Of a DNA stretch of 64,000 bases, positions 7,599 through 18,400 are shown piece by piece. Below the pieces are notes generated by a model, which had not been told where the DNA came from, made no database searches, and saw only the letters and a program-made list of their open reading frames with translations. Source of the DNA: Polaribacter sp. NJDZ03 (GTDB taxonomy: Bacteria; Bacteroidota; Bacteroidia; Flavobacteriales; Flavobacteriaceae); contig NZ_CP079195.1 of assembly GCF_019263805.1 (NCBI RefSeq), forward strand, positions 3,583,001-3,647,000, given 5' to 3'. Each line of letters begins with the position of its first letter. The stretch's first letter is position 1. The position numbers and the translations under genes were made by a program.

Positions 7599-9815
7599 AT
7601 GATTAAAAATTTAATTAGATATTTTAAGAGTATTTATTTTATTAAAGCATTTTTAGTTGCTTTAGCTATGGTAATTGCTGTAATTGTCTCAGTTTATTTT
7701 TTCGATAGTTATAATGTAGGGTTTAGTATTGCTTTAGGCGCTATTTTATGTGCACCATCAGATGTTTCAGGTAGTGTAAAACATAAATTTTATGGAATGG
7801 TGGCATCCATAATTTTAGCTTTTTCCATTACATTACTAATAGGTTCCTTTAATAATTATCCATTTATTCTTGCTCCTTTATTAATTATTTTAGTTTTTTT
7901 AGTTTCTTACATTTCTGTATTTGGTTTTAGAGCTTCTTTAATTTCTTTATCTGGCTTAATAGCAATTGTTTTGGCTTTTGGGCACCATAGTACAGAAATT
8001 TCTATTTTAGAGCATTCGTTATTTATCCTTTTAGGAGGTGTTTGGTATTTAATTTTAGCAATTTCTACCCAGTTATTGTTGCCTGCAGTTCAGGCAGATT
8101 TTTTGTTTGTTCAATTATTAGAAAAAACGGCAGAATTTATAAAAATAAGAGGAGCGTTATTGGTTGAAACGAATGATAGAAGTTCTCTTTTAGAACAACA
8201 TTTTAAACTTCAAACAGAGATAAATGAACTTCAAGAAAATATAAGAGAAGTTGTTTTAGAAAAAAAGTTTAATTCTGGATTTAGTCATAGAATTCGACGG
8301 CAACAATTAATTTTTTCTAAAATTATTGAAATCTATGAACTCGGAATTTCAAATACAATTGACTATGAAAAGTTAGATGCTATATTTAAAGATCATCACG
8401 AGAAATTAGATGAATTTAAACTTTTAATATTTGAAGTTTCAGAAAAATTAAAGCACATTTCTAAAGTTATTTTAAAAGAAGAAAAGCTAACATATCAAAA
8501 CAATTTTAAGGTTTTACTTAAAAAAATAGAAAATCATATTGAAATTTATAAAATAAAAGTTGGTTTACCAGAATCTAGAGAAGGCGTTATCTTTTTATTA
8601 AATTATAAGGGGTATCAAGAAAAACAAATCAGCAATTTATTAGATATTATTAGAATCTTAGATAACTACTATAAAAATGATAAAATTAGAGCTATTAAAG
8701 ATGCAGAACAGTTTTTAACTCCTCAAGATTATGATTTTAAAAAACTAAAAGTAAATTTTACTTTTAAGTCACCTATTTTTAGGCATTCCTTAAGATTAAC
8801 ACTTACCATGTTAATTGGTTTTATAATTGGTTCTGCTATAGAAATGCAACAATCTTATTGGATTTTATTAACCATAGTTGTTATTATGAGACCTAGTTAT
8901 GGTTTAACTAAAGAAAGAACCAAGAATAGAGTAGTAGGTACATTAATTGGTGCTGCAGTGGGAGTTGGAATCATCTTTTTAACACAAAACCCAGTTGTTT
9001 ATGGAATAATAGCTGCATTATCTTTAATAATTGGTTTTTCTTTAGTGAAGCAGAATTATAGAAATGCGGCAGCTTTTATTACACTTTATGTCGTTTTTAT
9101 GTATGCTTTAATCCATCCAAATATCTTAAAGGTTATACAATTTAGAGTTATAGATACCTTAATTGGTTCTTTGTTAGCATACGTAGCAAATTACTTTTTT
9201 TGGCCCGCTTGGGAAGCTAAAAATATAAAAGAAGTATTATCTAAATCAATTGATGGTTTTTTAGCGTTTTTACAACAAATAGATGTGTTGTATCACAAAA
9301 AAGGAGAAGTGCCTACCGTATATGCCTTGGCCAGAAAAGAGGCTTTTTTACAAGTAGGAAATCTAAATGCAGCATATCAAAGATTGGCTCAGGAACCAAA
9401 ATCTAGGCAAGAAAATATTGCGATATTTTATGAGTTAATGACTATTTTTAATACCTATTTGTCTTCACTTTCATCTTTAGGGATGTATATAAGAACTAAT
9501 AAAACGGGTAAAGTGCCACTACAATTTGAAGTGTATGTAAAGCACATTTTATCTAATTTAGAAAAAGCGAAAGAACTTCTAAATAATACGGAATCTACTA
9601 TTGGTTTAGAGACTGAAGAGTTAGCTATTGCTACAAAAAACTATGATGATTATTTTCAAAGTTTATCAAATGAGAGAGATAAAGAAATAGAAAAAGGATT
9701 GCCAATTACAAAAGAAATGAGATCTCAATTGCACGAAACACAATTGGTTTCCGAGCAAGTAAGATGGCTATTAAGTTTGTCTGAAAGTTTGATAAAAAAC
9801 ATTAAAAAAATTTAG
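7599..9815 (+). CDS. FUSC/YccS-type inner membrane protein
   Basis: A 738-residue protein with the layout of YccS/YhfK (FUSC-like) proteins. An N-terminal block of about six membrane helices (15-170) is followed by a helical, partly coiled cytoplasmic region (170-390), a second helix block (about 395-540) with the repeat sequence QQSYWILLTIVVIMRPSYGLTKERTKNRVVGTLIG, and a cytoplasmic tail. The motif RP-x-Y-x4-R-x4-R is typical of the aromatic-acid exporter/FUSC group. It probably exports small aromatic or amphipathic compounds; the substrate is unknown. Confidence 0.85.
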   Translation: MIKNLIRYFKSIYFIKAFLVALAMVIAVIVSVYFFDSYNVGFSIALGAILCAPSDVSGSVKHKFYGMVASIILAFSITLLIGSFNNYPFILAPLLIILVFLVSYISVFGFRASLISLSGLIAIVLAFGHHSTEISILEHSLFILLGGVWYLILAISTQLLLPAVQADFLFVQLLEKTAEFIKIRGALLVETNDRSSLLEQHFKLQTEINELQENIREVVLEKKFNSGFSHRIRRQQLIFSKIIEIYELGISNTIDYEKLDAIFKDHHEKLDEFKLLIFEVSEKLKHISKVILKEEKLTYQNNFKVLLKKIENHIEIYKIKVGLPESREGVIFLLNYKGYQEKQISNLLDIIRILDNYYKNDKIRAIKDAEQFLTPQDYDFKKLKVNFTFKSPIFRHSLRLTLTMLIGFIIGSAIEMQQSYWILLTIVVIMRPSYGLTKERTKNRVVGTLIGAAVGVGIIFLTQNPVVYGIIAALSLIIGFSLVKQNYRNAAAFITLYVVFMYALIHPNILKVIQFRVIDTLIGSLLAYVANYFFWPAWEAKNIKEVLSKSIDGFLAFLQQIDVLYHKKGEVPTVYALARKEAFLQVGNLNAAYQRLAQEPKSRQENIAIFYELMTIFNTYLSSLSSLGMYIRTNKTGKVPLQFEVYVKHILSNLEKAKELLNNTESTIGLETEELAIATKNYDDYFQSLSNERDKEIEKGLPITKEMRSQLHETQLVSEQVRWLLSLSESLIKNIKKI

Positions 9816-9828
9816 TTTTTTATCAAAC
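9787..9828 (+). terminator. Terminator hairpin spanning the end of the FUSC gene
   Basis: GTTTGATAAAAAAC (9787-9800) and GTTTTTTATCAAAC (9815-9828) form a perfect 14-bp inverted repeat. The left arm is coding and the TAG stop sits in the loop. The opposing gene ends at 9855, so it may serve both strands. Confidence 0.7.
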
Positions 9829-9854
9829 TTAAAATAGCAAATAAAGTGTTTATA

Positions 9855-11471
9855 TTAATACACTTTTTCGCCATTTACATAAGTAGCAATTGCTTTTGTA
9901 TTCGGTATTTTATGGCCATCAACCTTCATTATATCTTGGTTAAGAATTACAAAATCGGCAAACTTGCCAACTTCAATAGAACCTTTTTCTTCTTCTTCGA
10001 AGTTAGAATATGCAGCCCAAATAGTCATTCCTTTTAAAGTTTCTTCTCTAGTTAATGCATTTTCCATATAAAAACCATTTTCTGGATAATTGTTAAGGTC
10101 TTTTCTAATAGTAGCAGCGTAAAATGTTAAAAACGGATTTACTTGCTCAACAGGAAAATCGGTACCCAATGCAATTTTTCCATATATATTTAGTAAGTCT
10201 TTAAAAGCATACGCACCTTTCATTCGCTCTTTTCCAATTCTATCTTCTGCCCAATACATGTCTGAAGTTGCATGGGTTGGTTGCACAGAAGGTAATATAT
10301 TATCAAAGTTTTTAAAATCTTCAGGAGCAATAATTTGTGCATGTTCTATTCGCCAACGTCTGTCTTTTTCATTTTTTAAAACTTTTTTATAGGTTTTTAA
10401 AAGCCAAGTATTTGCAGAATCGCCAATAGCGTGTGTATTCATTTGAAAATCAGAGGCTGCAATTTGTGTTGCAATTTCTTCGTATCTCTCTGGCGCATAA
10501 ATTAAGGCACCAAAATGGTTTTCCCTATCAGAATATGGTTTGCGCATTGCAGCGCCTCTAGAACCCAAAGCACCATCTCCATATACCTTAAAAGAACGTA
10601 CATTTAGTCTGTCTGTTTTTACAATTCCATTGTTAATGTAATAATCTATTTCTTTTTGATTATCGCCAGAAACCATTGCATAAATACGCATTTTTAAACT
10701 TCCGGTTTGTTGTAAACTATCAATTAACTCAATTGTTTTTTTGTTGATACCAGCATCATCTACCGTAGTTAACCCGTAAGAAAAAGATATTTTTTGAGCA
10801 TCTAATAAACCTTCAATTGCTTCTTCTTTTGTAGTTTCTGGAAACTTGATAAAATCCATGGCAGCATCAATTAAGACTCCAGTTAATTCACCATCTTTCA
10901 AAATAATTTCTCCCCCAGAAACTTTGGTATCTTTTGTTATTTCAGATAAATCAATTGCTGCTTGATTTACCAATAAAGCATGTCCATCAACTCTACCAAC
11001 AGCAACAGGAGTTGTTGGAAATAATTGATCTAATTTTTCTTTAGTAGGAAATTCTTTTACTTCCCAATCATTCTGATCCCATCCACGACCCGTAATAAAA
11101 GTGACGTTTTTTTCTTTTTGAAAAGCAACAATCTTTTCTAAAACTTCGTCGTAACTTTTAGTGCCTTCTAGAGATACTTTTTGTTGTTGCATACCCATTC
11201 CATAAAAATGACAATGTGCATCTATTAAACCAGGTACAATTGTTTGGTTTTTTGCATCAACTATATTTTCTGATTGATATTTTTCTTGAATTTCTTCGGA
11301 TGTTCCTATGGCTATAAATTTTCCGTCTTTTATAGCAAAAGCTTCCGTTTTATCAAAATTATTATTAACGGTATAAGCATTCGAATTGATAATAATTAAA
11401 TCTGTTTTCTGTTTGTTATTGCAAGAAATAAAAGCAATTGATATGGTGAAGAAGAAAAGAAGTTTTTTCAT
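9855..11471 (-). CDS. YtcJ-like amidohydrolase, lipoprotein
   Basis: A 538-residue metal-dependent hydrolase of the amidohydrolase 3 (YtcJ-like) group. It has lipoprotein signal MKKLLFFFTISIAFISC. Metal-site motifs in order are GLIDAHCHFYGMG (HxH), MNTHAIGDSAN, RWRIEHAQII and GTDFPVEQVNPF. The C-terminal GKFADFVILNQDI closes the small beta domain of the family. The substrate cannot be told; YtcJ-like enzymes are mostly uncharacterised. It lies 17 bases downstream of the DoxX gene on the same strand, so the two are probably co-transcribed. Confidence 0.93.
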   Translation of the reverse strand: MKKLLFFFTISIAFISCNNKQKTDLIIINSNAYTVNNNFDKTEAFAIKDGKFIAIGTSEEIQEKYQSENIVDAKNQTIVPGLIDAHCHFYGMGMQQQKVSLEGTKSYDEVLEKIVAFQKEKNVTFITGRGWDQNDWEVKEFPTKEKLDQLFPTTPVAVGRVDGHALLVNQAAIDLSEITKDTKVSGGEIILKDGELTGVLIDAAMDFIKFPETTKEEAIEGLLDAQKISFSYGLTTVDDAGINKKTIELIDSLQQTGSLKMRIYAMVSGDNQKEIDYYINNGIVKTDRLNVRSFKVYGDGALGSRGAAMRKPYSDRENHFGALIYAPERYEEIATQIAASDFQMNTHAIGDSANTWLLKTYKKVLKNEKDRRWRIEHAQIIAPEDFKNFDNILPSVQPTHATSDMYWAEDRIGKERMKGAYAFKDLLNIYGKIALGTDFPVEQVNPFLTFYAATIRKDLNNYPENGFYMENALTREETLKGMTIWAAYSNFEEEEKGSIEVGKFADFVILNQDIMKVDGHKIPNTKAIATYVNGEKVY

Positions 11472-11488
11472 TTTGGTTGATTCTAAGG

Positions 11489-11851
11489 TTATGAGTTTAG
11501 GTAAATGAGGTAGGATAAATATATTAATAAAAATTGTAACGGAATTCTAACAATAGCTATTTTTTTAGAACCAATAGCAGGTCTTTCTTTGGTAACATCC
11601 CAAATATGAATGGGCAAGAAGAGGATCAGCAAAATAAAAATTCCTATAGCAGCATTTTTTACAGTAGATGGAAAAAACAGTCCTAAGCCTACTGCAAACT
11701 CAATAACTCCTGCAATATAATTGACCAATCGTTTCGGTAAAAAATTGGGAATAAAATGTTTAAAAATATTAGGTTTTATAACGTGCATAATTCCTGCGAA
11801 GCAGAATAAAACACCGAAAAATATTTTAAGAATTAGTATAAAAATTGCCAT
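11489..11851 (-). CDS. DoxX family membrane protein
   Basis: A 120-residue protein with four predicted membrane helices and the DoxX-like pattern FFGVLFCFAGIMHVIKPNIF, VNYIAGVIEFAVGLGLFFP, IFILLILFLPIHIWDV. Members are small inner-membrane proteins of uncertain function, some linked to sulfur or redox metabolism. It precedes the amidohydrolase gene in a probable two-gene operon. Confidence 0.85.
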   Translation of the reverse strand: MAIFILILKIFFGVLFCFAGIMHVIKPNIFKHFIPNFLPKRLVNYIAGVIEFAVGLGLFFPSTVKNAAIGIFILLILFLPIHIWDVTKERPAIGSKKIAIVRIPLQFLLIYLSYLIYLNS

Positions 11852-12081
11852 TCAATTCTGATTTTAAGAGTTTGTTGTTAAATAAATGAAACCTACATTA
11901 ATTTCTAACACCCTTTTTTATCCTATCTATTTTTATTCGGATGAAAATTGAACATTATCCACTGTTTTTTTAATTATCTATTACAAAATATTAGTAAGAT
12001 TGATGATAAAAATTAGAGTAGTCATTTTTCATATTTGTAAAATCATTTAATTTTATAAAGCTACAAAAATGAAATGACTCT

Positions 12082-12894
12082 TTATTTAACCTGAAAATGA
12101 ATATGATCATCATGTCTAACAGCACCACAACCATGAAATCTAATTTTAGAATTACGGATGTTAAACCTGTTTTTAAGATGAGGTTCTATAAAAATTTTGC
12201 TAATAGCATCTTCTTTTAAGATGTGTATCATAAGATTTTTGGTTGCTTTTTCTGAGATTTTTAAAGTTGAATTGAAGCTTCCAAGAGTAGCGTATTTGGT
12301 GAAATCATATTGCCAATAACCTCTTTTCTTACAAATATTGGTTTGATTAATCTCATTCTTTAAAGATTTTACAAAGATTCCGTAACCACTATTTGATGGT
12401 TTTAAATTAGATATGATTCCTTTTTTAGTTTGATATATAAAAGAAATATCAATCTTTTTACCATCATTATGACTTAAATGGGGAAGTAGCGGAAAGCCAT
12501 CAAAAAAAGGGAAATTTGCATCTAAATACACCACTTTTGGAGTAGGCGATTCAATCTTCATTTTTAAAGAAACAGCAGTTAACACTTCTTGTAGTTTAGG
12601 TGTAACGTAATTTCTATTAAAGAGTTTGGTAATAAAGTTATGTGCCTCTAAGTTTTTATTGTTTTCAATTTTAACACGTCCAAATAATGGTGCAACTTTA
12701 GGAACTATTAAAAAGGATGTTATGAAATATAAGGTGATGAAAACAAATGTTCTTTTCAATTTATATTTTGATACTTTATAAGAAACTAGTAAAAATGTAA
12801 TTACATATACTATGCCACCAATTTGAGTTGTTGCAGTTAAAAATATAAAAATTAATAGATGTAATACTCCTTTAAATAAATATTTAATTTTCAT
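12082..12894 (-). CDS. Membrane-anchored protein with LAS-type metallopeptidase motifs
   Basis: A 270-residue protein that looks hypothetical but carries a LAS (M15/M74) zinc-site signature. There is S141-H142-x6-D149 (SHNDGKKID) and H264-x-H266 (HDDHIHF) at the extreme C-terminus, preceded by HGCGAVRH, which resembles the end of MepA-type murein endopeptidases. Two N-terminal hydrophobic segments (about 9-37 and 47-65) should anchor it with the catalytic part in the periplasm. It probably cuts peptidoglycan cross-links; the activity is inferred from motifs. Its start overlaps the upstream TPR gene by 11 bases. Confidence 0.7.
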   Translation of the reverse strand: MKIKYLFKGVLHLLIFIFLTATTQIGGIVYVITFLLVSYKVSKYKLKRTFVFITLYFITSFLIVPKVAPLFGRVKIENNKNLEAHNFITKLFNRNYVTPKLQEVLTAVSLKMKIESPTPKVVYLDANFPFFDGFPLLPHLSHNDGKKIDISFIYQTKKGIISNLKPSNSGYGIFVKSLKNEINQTNICKKRGYWQYDFTKYATLGSFNSTLKISEKATKNLMIHILKEDAISKIFIEPHLKNRFNIRNSKIRFHGCGAVRHDDHIHFQVK

Positions 12895-13600
12895 TTAGAA
12901 TTTTACGAGCCTCAGAAAGTATGCTTCTATGTTTTCTGGCATTTACGTTTGTCATTGCATTTATTTCTGTAGTAACTTCCGTTAAAATTTCTTTAGCAGC
13001 TTCTTTTTTATCATTTCTAATTAAGAATTTTGACAGTTCAAGTCTTTCAGGGTAATGAGAATATCTAATGTCAATTTTTCTTAATTGAATTTCTGCTAAT
13101 TCTAATTCACCTTTTTGCTCTAGCGCTAAACCATAAAAAAAGATGGTTTCTTTAAAGTTTTTTTCAATGTTTATTTTCGGAGCGTAAGCAATAACCTTGT
13201 CGTAATTTTGAACGTTATAATAACAAATAATGAGTTTATTTATGGTATGTGGGTCGTCTTTAAAGTTACTTGCTAGCGCATTTTCGTAGTGATCAATTGC
13301 TTTTAGGTACTCTTTGTTTTGTGCATACGCATCTGCTAAATTAATCTTGTTTTGAAATGTGTTAGAAAATTTTAATGCTGTTTCTAGCTCTTTAATTTTT
13401 TTAGTAGGGTTAATTATAGTGGTAATTTCTTCTGTAATTTGTGTAACGTCTGTTTTATTTATTACTTGTGTTAAAAGATAAATAATACAACCAATTACTG
13501 GAACAAAAAATATTATAAAATACCAATACATATTGTTTCTATTCTTATAGGCGTGGTATGCACAATAAATTTGAAGTCCAATAATTAAGTAATATAACAT
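12884..13600 (-). CDS. Membrane protein with PLDc_N-like segment and TPR-like repeats
   Basis: A 238-residue protein. The first 50 residues form two hydrophobic helices (MLYYLIIGLQIYCAYHAY; MYWYFIIFFVPVIGCIIYLL) resembling the phospholipase-D-nuclease N-terminal segment. From about residue 75 come TPR-like helical pairs (ADAYAQNKEYLKAIDHYENAL, ELAEIQLRKIDIRYSHYPERLEL). It is probably a scaffold at the inner membrane. The gene lies 40 bases after the beta-barrel gene and overlaps the LAS peptidase gene, in a leftward operon. Confidence 0.75.
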   Translation of the reverse strand: MLYYLIIGLQIYCAYHAYKNRNNMYWYFIIFFVPVIGCIIYLLTQVINKTDVTQITEEITTIINPTKKIKELETALKFSNTFQNKINLADAYAQNKEYLKAIDHYENALASNFKDDPHTINKLIICYYNVQNYDKVIAYAPKINIEKNFKETIFFYGLALEQKGELELAEIQLRKIDIRYSHYPERLELSKFLIRNDKKEAAKEILTEVTTEINAMTNVNARKHRSILSEARKILNEN

Positions 13601-13640
13601 AAAATAAGTTTAGTAAAAAGGTTGTTTTTATACCCGTTTT

Positions 13641-15404
13641 TTAAAAATCGAACTTATAGGTTAACCCTCCAAGTATTTGAGCTCCTTGTGTATTAAAGTT
13701 TGCAAAACGTTGGTATTTTGTATTTAATACATTATTTAACTTTAGAAAAGCAGAAAACTTATCGTTAAAATGATACCCTCCGTTTAGGTTTACATCCGCA
13801 AAAGAATTTATAGATTCTGTACCGCTTAAACTAGCTGGATATTGGTTACTATATAATGCATCTTTTCTCTCGCTTACAAAGAAAATATTAGCACCTGCAA
13901 ACCATTTTGTTGCTTTGTATTTGGCAGAAATACTTCCTTCTACAGAAGGTAAGTTCCAAGCCTCTTCTGCATTTTTTAACTTGTAGTTGTTGTATATTCC
14001 CTGTAATCCGAAGGATAAATTTTTAGAATACTCATATTCTAGTTCTGTAAATAAAGAATTGGTTTTTACATCATCATAAGACACGTTAAAAGAATTTCCG
14101 TATTCATAACCGTTTAAATCCATGCTATTGAAAGCAGTATTAGTTCCATCAGATTTAGAATTGTTTCTTATAAACAAAGGTTTGTCTTCTTCTGATTTAA
14201 AACTGGCCTTTACGTTAAAACTTAAATCGTCTATAATTAAACCTTTAAGACCAAAAAAGAGATTCGATTTTTCTAACGTTTGGGTTATAAAAAGTGTTGG
14301 TGAAACGTAAGGATTTTCCTCTGTAAAATTTTTGTAGCTATTGGTATGTAAATCACCAGTAAAACCACCATAAATGTTTAAATAATTGTCCATTATTGGT
14401 CCTTCTACAAAAATATCTGGTAATATAAAAAAGTTATTAGCGCTGTTTTCTGAATCAAAAGAAGCAATTAGTTTTAAGCCCGTTTTTATAGAAAAACCTT
14501 CATATTCTATTTTATATTGAGGATTTATGTTGATGGTAGATGTTCCGTATTTTAAAGAATTAGAGTTGCTATAATCGTTTTTAAATTCTCCTTGTAAAAA
14601 CTCAATACTTGTTGCTAGAGAAAGGTCATTTAAATTTGATCCTATAAAATCTAAAGGCAGATTCAATTTTGCATCAAATTTAACTAAGGTTTCCTTGCTT
14701 TTATAACTATCTGTAAAATTGGCAATGTTTATTTTTCCGGAATCAATATAGGAATCCTCAAAAGTAAACTCACCAATTAAGTCGAAATAATTATATACTT
14801 GCTCTTCGTTAATAGCAGAAATTGTTGGATCAGTATAATTAAGGTCGGGTAAGCCATACCAATTATAAAGATTTCTTTCAGAATTTAAAGTTACTTTCCA
14901 ATCGAAATAGCGCTCTTCTTGTTTGTAAAATGCCCCAATATTAAAGTTAGAAAAATTACTGTTAAGTACGGTATTACTTACATTGTCTAGAGATGCTAAA
15001 TACTTGGCATTAAAACCAAACTCGTTTTTAAAACTGGTACTATATTTTAGATACGCTTCTAAATATGGAGTTGTATAATTACCAAAACCAGCAGCTAAAT
15101 AGTTGTTGTAAATTCTTTCTTTAACGCCCACATCAATGCCTTTTACAACACCACTTTTAGGGATAAAAGTAGAGGCAACTGGAGCAGAAAAAATAGTGTA
15201 TTCTAGTTTTTTCTTCTCACTTTTTTTAAGCAATTCTATTTTTGGGTTTTTATTAATTTTTTTGGCATCAGAAATTTTAGGATTGTATTTTGTAACAATA
15301 TTTACAACTTCTGTTTTTACGGTGTCTATAGCCTGATCCTTTTTTTGAGCGTTTAAACTTAAAAATGAGAAACAAACGAGAAATAATGTGAAACCTTTTT
15401 TCAT
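13641..15404 (-). CDS. TonB-receptor-like outer-membrane beta-barrel without plug
   Basis: A 587-residue protein with signal peptide MKKGFTLFLVCFSFLSLNAQ. A short basic linker (KKINKNPKIELLKKSEKKK) leads into many alternating beta strands and the end LNNVLNTKYQRFANFNTQGAQILGGLTYKFDF, which is typical of TonB-dependent receptor barrels. The N-terminal plug domain is not recognisable, so transport through TonB is doubtful. Its start overlaps the upstream TPR gene's stop by one base, which suggests tight coupling with that protein. Confidence 0.8.
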   Translation of the reverse strand: MKKGFTLFLVCFSFLSLNAQKKDQAIDTVKTEVVNIVTKYNPKISDAKKINKNPKIELLKKSEKKKLEYTIFSAPVASTFIPKSGVVKGIDVGVKERIYNNYLAAGFGNYTTPYLEAYLKYSTSFKNEFGFNAKYLASLDNVSNTVLNSNFSNFNIGAFYKQEERYFDWKVTLNSERNLYNWYGLPDLNYTDPTISAINEEQVYNYFDLIGEFTFEDSYIDSGKINIANFTDSYKSKETLVKFDAKLNLPLDFIGSNLNDLSLATSIEFLQGEFKNDYSNSNSLKYGTSTININPQYKIEYEGFSIKTGLKLIASFDSENSANNFFILPDIFVEGPIMDNYLNIYGGFTGDLHTNSYKNFTEENPYVSPTLFITQTLEKSNLFFGLKGLIIDDLSFNVKASFKSEEDKPLFIRNNSKSDGTNTAFNSMDLNGYEYGNSFNVSYDDVKTNSLFTELEYEYSKNLSFGLQGIYNNYKLKNAEEAWNLPSVEGSISAKYKATKWFAGANIFFVSERKDALYSNQYPASLSGTESINSFADVNLNGGYHFNDKFSAFLKLNNVLNTKYQRFANFNTQGAQILGGLTYKFDF

Positions 15405-18400
15405 TATTTTTTATTATTTTTAATAGTATTATCCTCTTTAATAGGAGTTACAGAGTTATTAGTTTTGGCTTCGTTTTCTTTTATTTTTCTGAGCTCTTTT
15501 TTAGCCTCTTCAACAATATCTTCAAATTGAGTAAAGTTTTTAATAATGTTTTCTAAAACAAAAGTAGCTTGATATACATCTTTTAAACCATAATAATTTT
15601 TACCCATTATAATATAACTTTTTACAGCCCAATATTTATAAGAAGAGTAATTGGCAATTAAATTCTGAACCGTTTTATTAGAGTCTAGGTATTCTTCTTG
15701 CTGATTTTTAAAGAAAGCATTATAAAATAATGCTTCTGCTTTTAATTCTCCAGAAGCTTTAGTTTCTACTTCTGTATAATATTCTTCTGCAGTGTAGAAA
15801 TCTTCGTTTTTAAAAGAAGCGCGTGCAATTATTATTTTAGCATCGTTTTCTAGTTGGCTATTTAACTTCTCTTTTGCAAGAACTTTTTTCGCATATTCTA
15901 TAGCCTGCCCGTAAGCTGCTGTTTCATAATAGCCTTTCATTAGATTACTTTGGGCAAATAAAACATTTTCTGCAGTATAGGCCTCTAACTCTAATCTGTC
16001 TAAAATTTGTATGGCATTTTCAAACTCATCTCTTTCAAGAAATATTTGTGCTAATTTAGCAAGAGAATCTTCACTATATTCATTTTGTCCTTCTTCTAAA
16101 ACATTTTGATAATAGGCAATGGCCTTGTTAAATGCTTTTTCTTTAAATAAGATATCTGCCAAGTAATAATTAGCCTTTAGCTTATGAATTCCTTCAGGAA
16201 AAGAAAGCGTATATTTAGAAAGTGCGGCAATAATTTCATTTCCTTCTTTAGCTTCAAAATATTTCTTTTCAGCCACAGCAAAGGTGGTATTATCTAAATC
16301 TGAATCTGTAACATTGATAAATTTTAAGCCAGATATCCAATTTACATAATCGTTTAAATTGCCATTATCAATATAAATATTTCTAGCATTTGCAACTGCT
16401 TCAAAAGCATCTGGAGAATTTGGGAACTGACTGGTTGTTTGTTTAAATTTTTCCAATGCTTTTTTACTCTCATTTTCACTATAATACAACAATCCCTGAC
16501 GGACTAATGCCTTTGGTAGAAAAATACTATTTGGGTGTTTTTCTATTAACCTATTGTAGGCATTATGTGCATTGTTATTCTCTTTTATGATGGTGTATGT
16601 ATTTGCTAGTTGAAATAAGGCATCGTCTTTTAAATTTGAAACTTGGTATTTATTTACCACATTGGTAAGCGCTGTAATTTTTGCTTGGTTGTCTTCTATA
16701 AAACCATAACTCATACCAATTTGATACTGCGCATAATCTGCTTCTGCACCATAGGTATTAACAACGGTAGTATAAGCATTAATGGCATTTCTATATTTTC
16801 TTAGTGCAAAGTAACTATCTCCCAAACGAATGTAGGCATCGTCTTTAATATCTTTTTCTATAGAACCTTTTTTTAAGAAATTTTCGAAAGAAATGGCAGC
16901 ACTAGCATATTGTTTTAATGTAAAATTACTGTACCCTATATTGTAGTCAATTAGTTTAAAATCTTCTCCTGTTGATTTTAACTCATTTTTTAAAGCGGTA
17001 AATTTAGCAAGAGCTTCTTCTGGGCTTTCTAATTGATATAAGGTTTCTGCTTCCCAATATTTAGATTTTTCTCTAATAGATACGTCTGTTGCTTTTTTAC
17101 CTGCTACAAATAAAGGCAATGCTTCTTGTAATTTTTGATCATTAAATAATTGAATACCTCTATACAGAGAAACTTCAGAAATTAATGAATTATTTTTCTC
17201 AGTTTTCTTTTTATTTAAAAACTCTAAAGCTCCTTTAAAGTCTTGTTGATGTAAAAAAGAAGAAACTACTAAGTCGTTAATTTCTTCATAAGCTACAGAT
17301 TTTGGGTATTCTTTTAAATACTCTTGTAAAACTTCTGCAACACTTTTAAAAGGGTTACCTGCTTCGTAACTTAATTTAGCATAATTTAAAGCAGCATCTT
17401 CTTTAATTTTTCTGTCAAAATCCATTTCAGAAGCCGTTTTAAACGCATTTAAAGCCTCTGTCTTTTTTTCTAAATTAAGATAACATTCACCTAAATGATA
17501 ATAGGCATTTTGAGAAACAAAGTTTTTTTCATCAATAATTTTATTAAAATTACTAATCGCATTTTCAAAATCGTTTTGTTTGTAATAGGCATATCCTAAT
17601 TGATAAAAATCGGTGTTATTCCATTTTCCTTTTTTACCAGTATATGCTTTTAAATACGGAATTGCTTCGCTGTATTTTTCTAAATTAAAATAACTCTCAC
17701 CAATTATTTTAGAAATCTCCGATCTATCTTTTTTCTTAAAAGTATTAATTAGTTGTTTACCAACGGTAATACAACGTTCAAATTTACCTGCTTGAAAACT
17801 AATGTCTAATAAATAGTAAGAAATTTCTACACGATAGGTTTCGTTGTCTGCAATTTCTTTAAATGTAGATTCTGCAACACCATAATCTTCTAATTTATAA
17901 GCAATGTAGCCATAATAATATCTAGAATCATTTCCGTATTTGGCGTCATTAATTAAAGGTAGAAATTTATCTTTTGCCAAAGGTAAATTGTTGCTCACTA
18001 CATAAGAGTATCCCATTTTAAAATTGAGTTCTTTTTTATCTTCTTTAGATAGATAACTAACGTCTACTTTATTGTACCACTTAAGTGCGTAAGCTGCTTT
18101 TTTATTGGCAAAGTAATAATTTGCAACTGCAAATATTGCTGTATTTTTTTTACTACTATTAGGGTTTTCTTCAATAAAAGTTAGTACTTTTTTATCTGCA
18201 TCTGGCTGCTTTAATCGAACAGCACACATGGCATCATAATAAGCAGCATCTGCTTTTAAGTTAGAGGCTGTAGTTGCCGTTTTGTTTATCGCTATAAAAC
18301 TTATTTGTGCAGCAGCATAAGCTTTATCGTTAAATAATTTTATAGCATTATTGTAATCTGTTAAAGGATTCGTTTCTACAATTGTTTGCTGACTAAAACC

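Noticed and set aside
8767..8773. AAGTCAC inside the FUSC gene as a further sigma-type box
   Set aside because: It lies in coding sequence without a GTGTT box at 20-21 bases or a gene start nearby.
9846..10037. 63-residue ORF antisense to the amidohydrolase gene
   Set aside because: It lies within a conserved gene and has no start context or family match.
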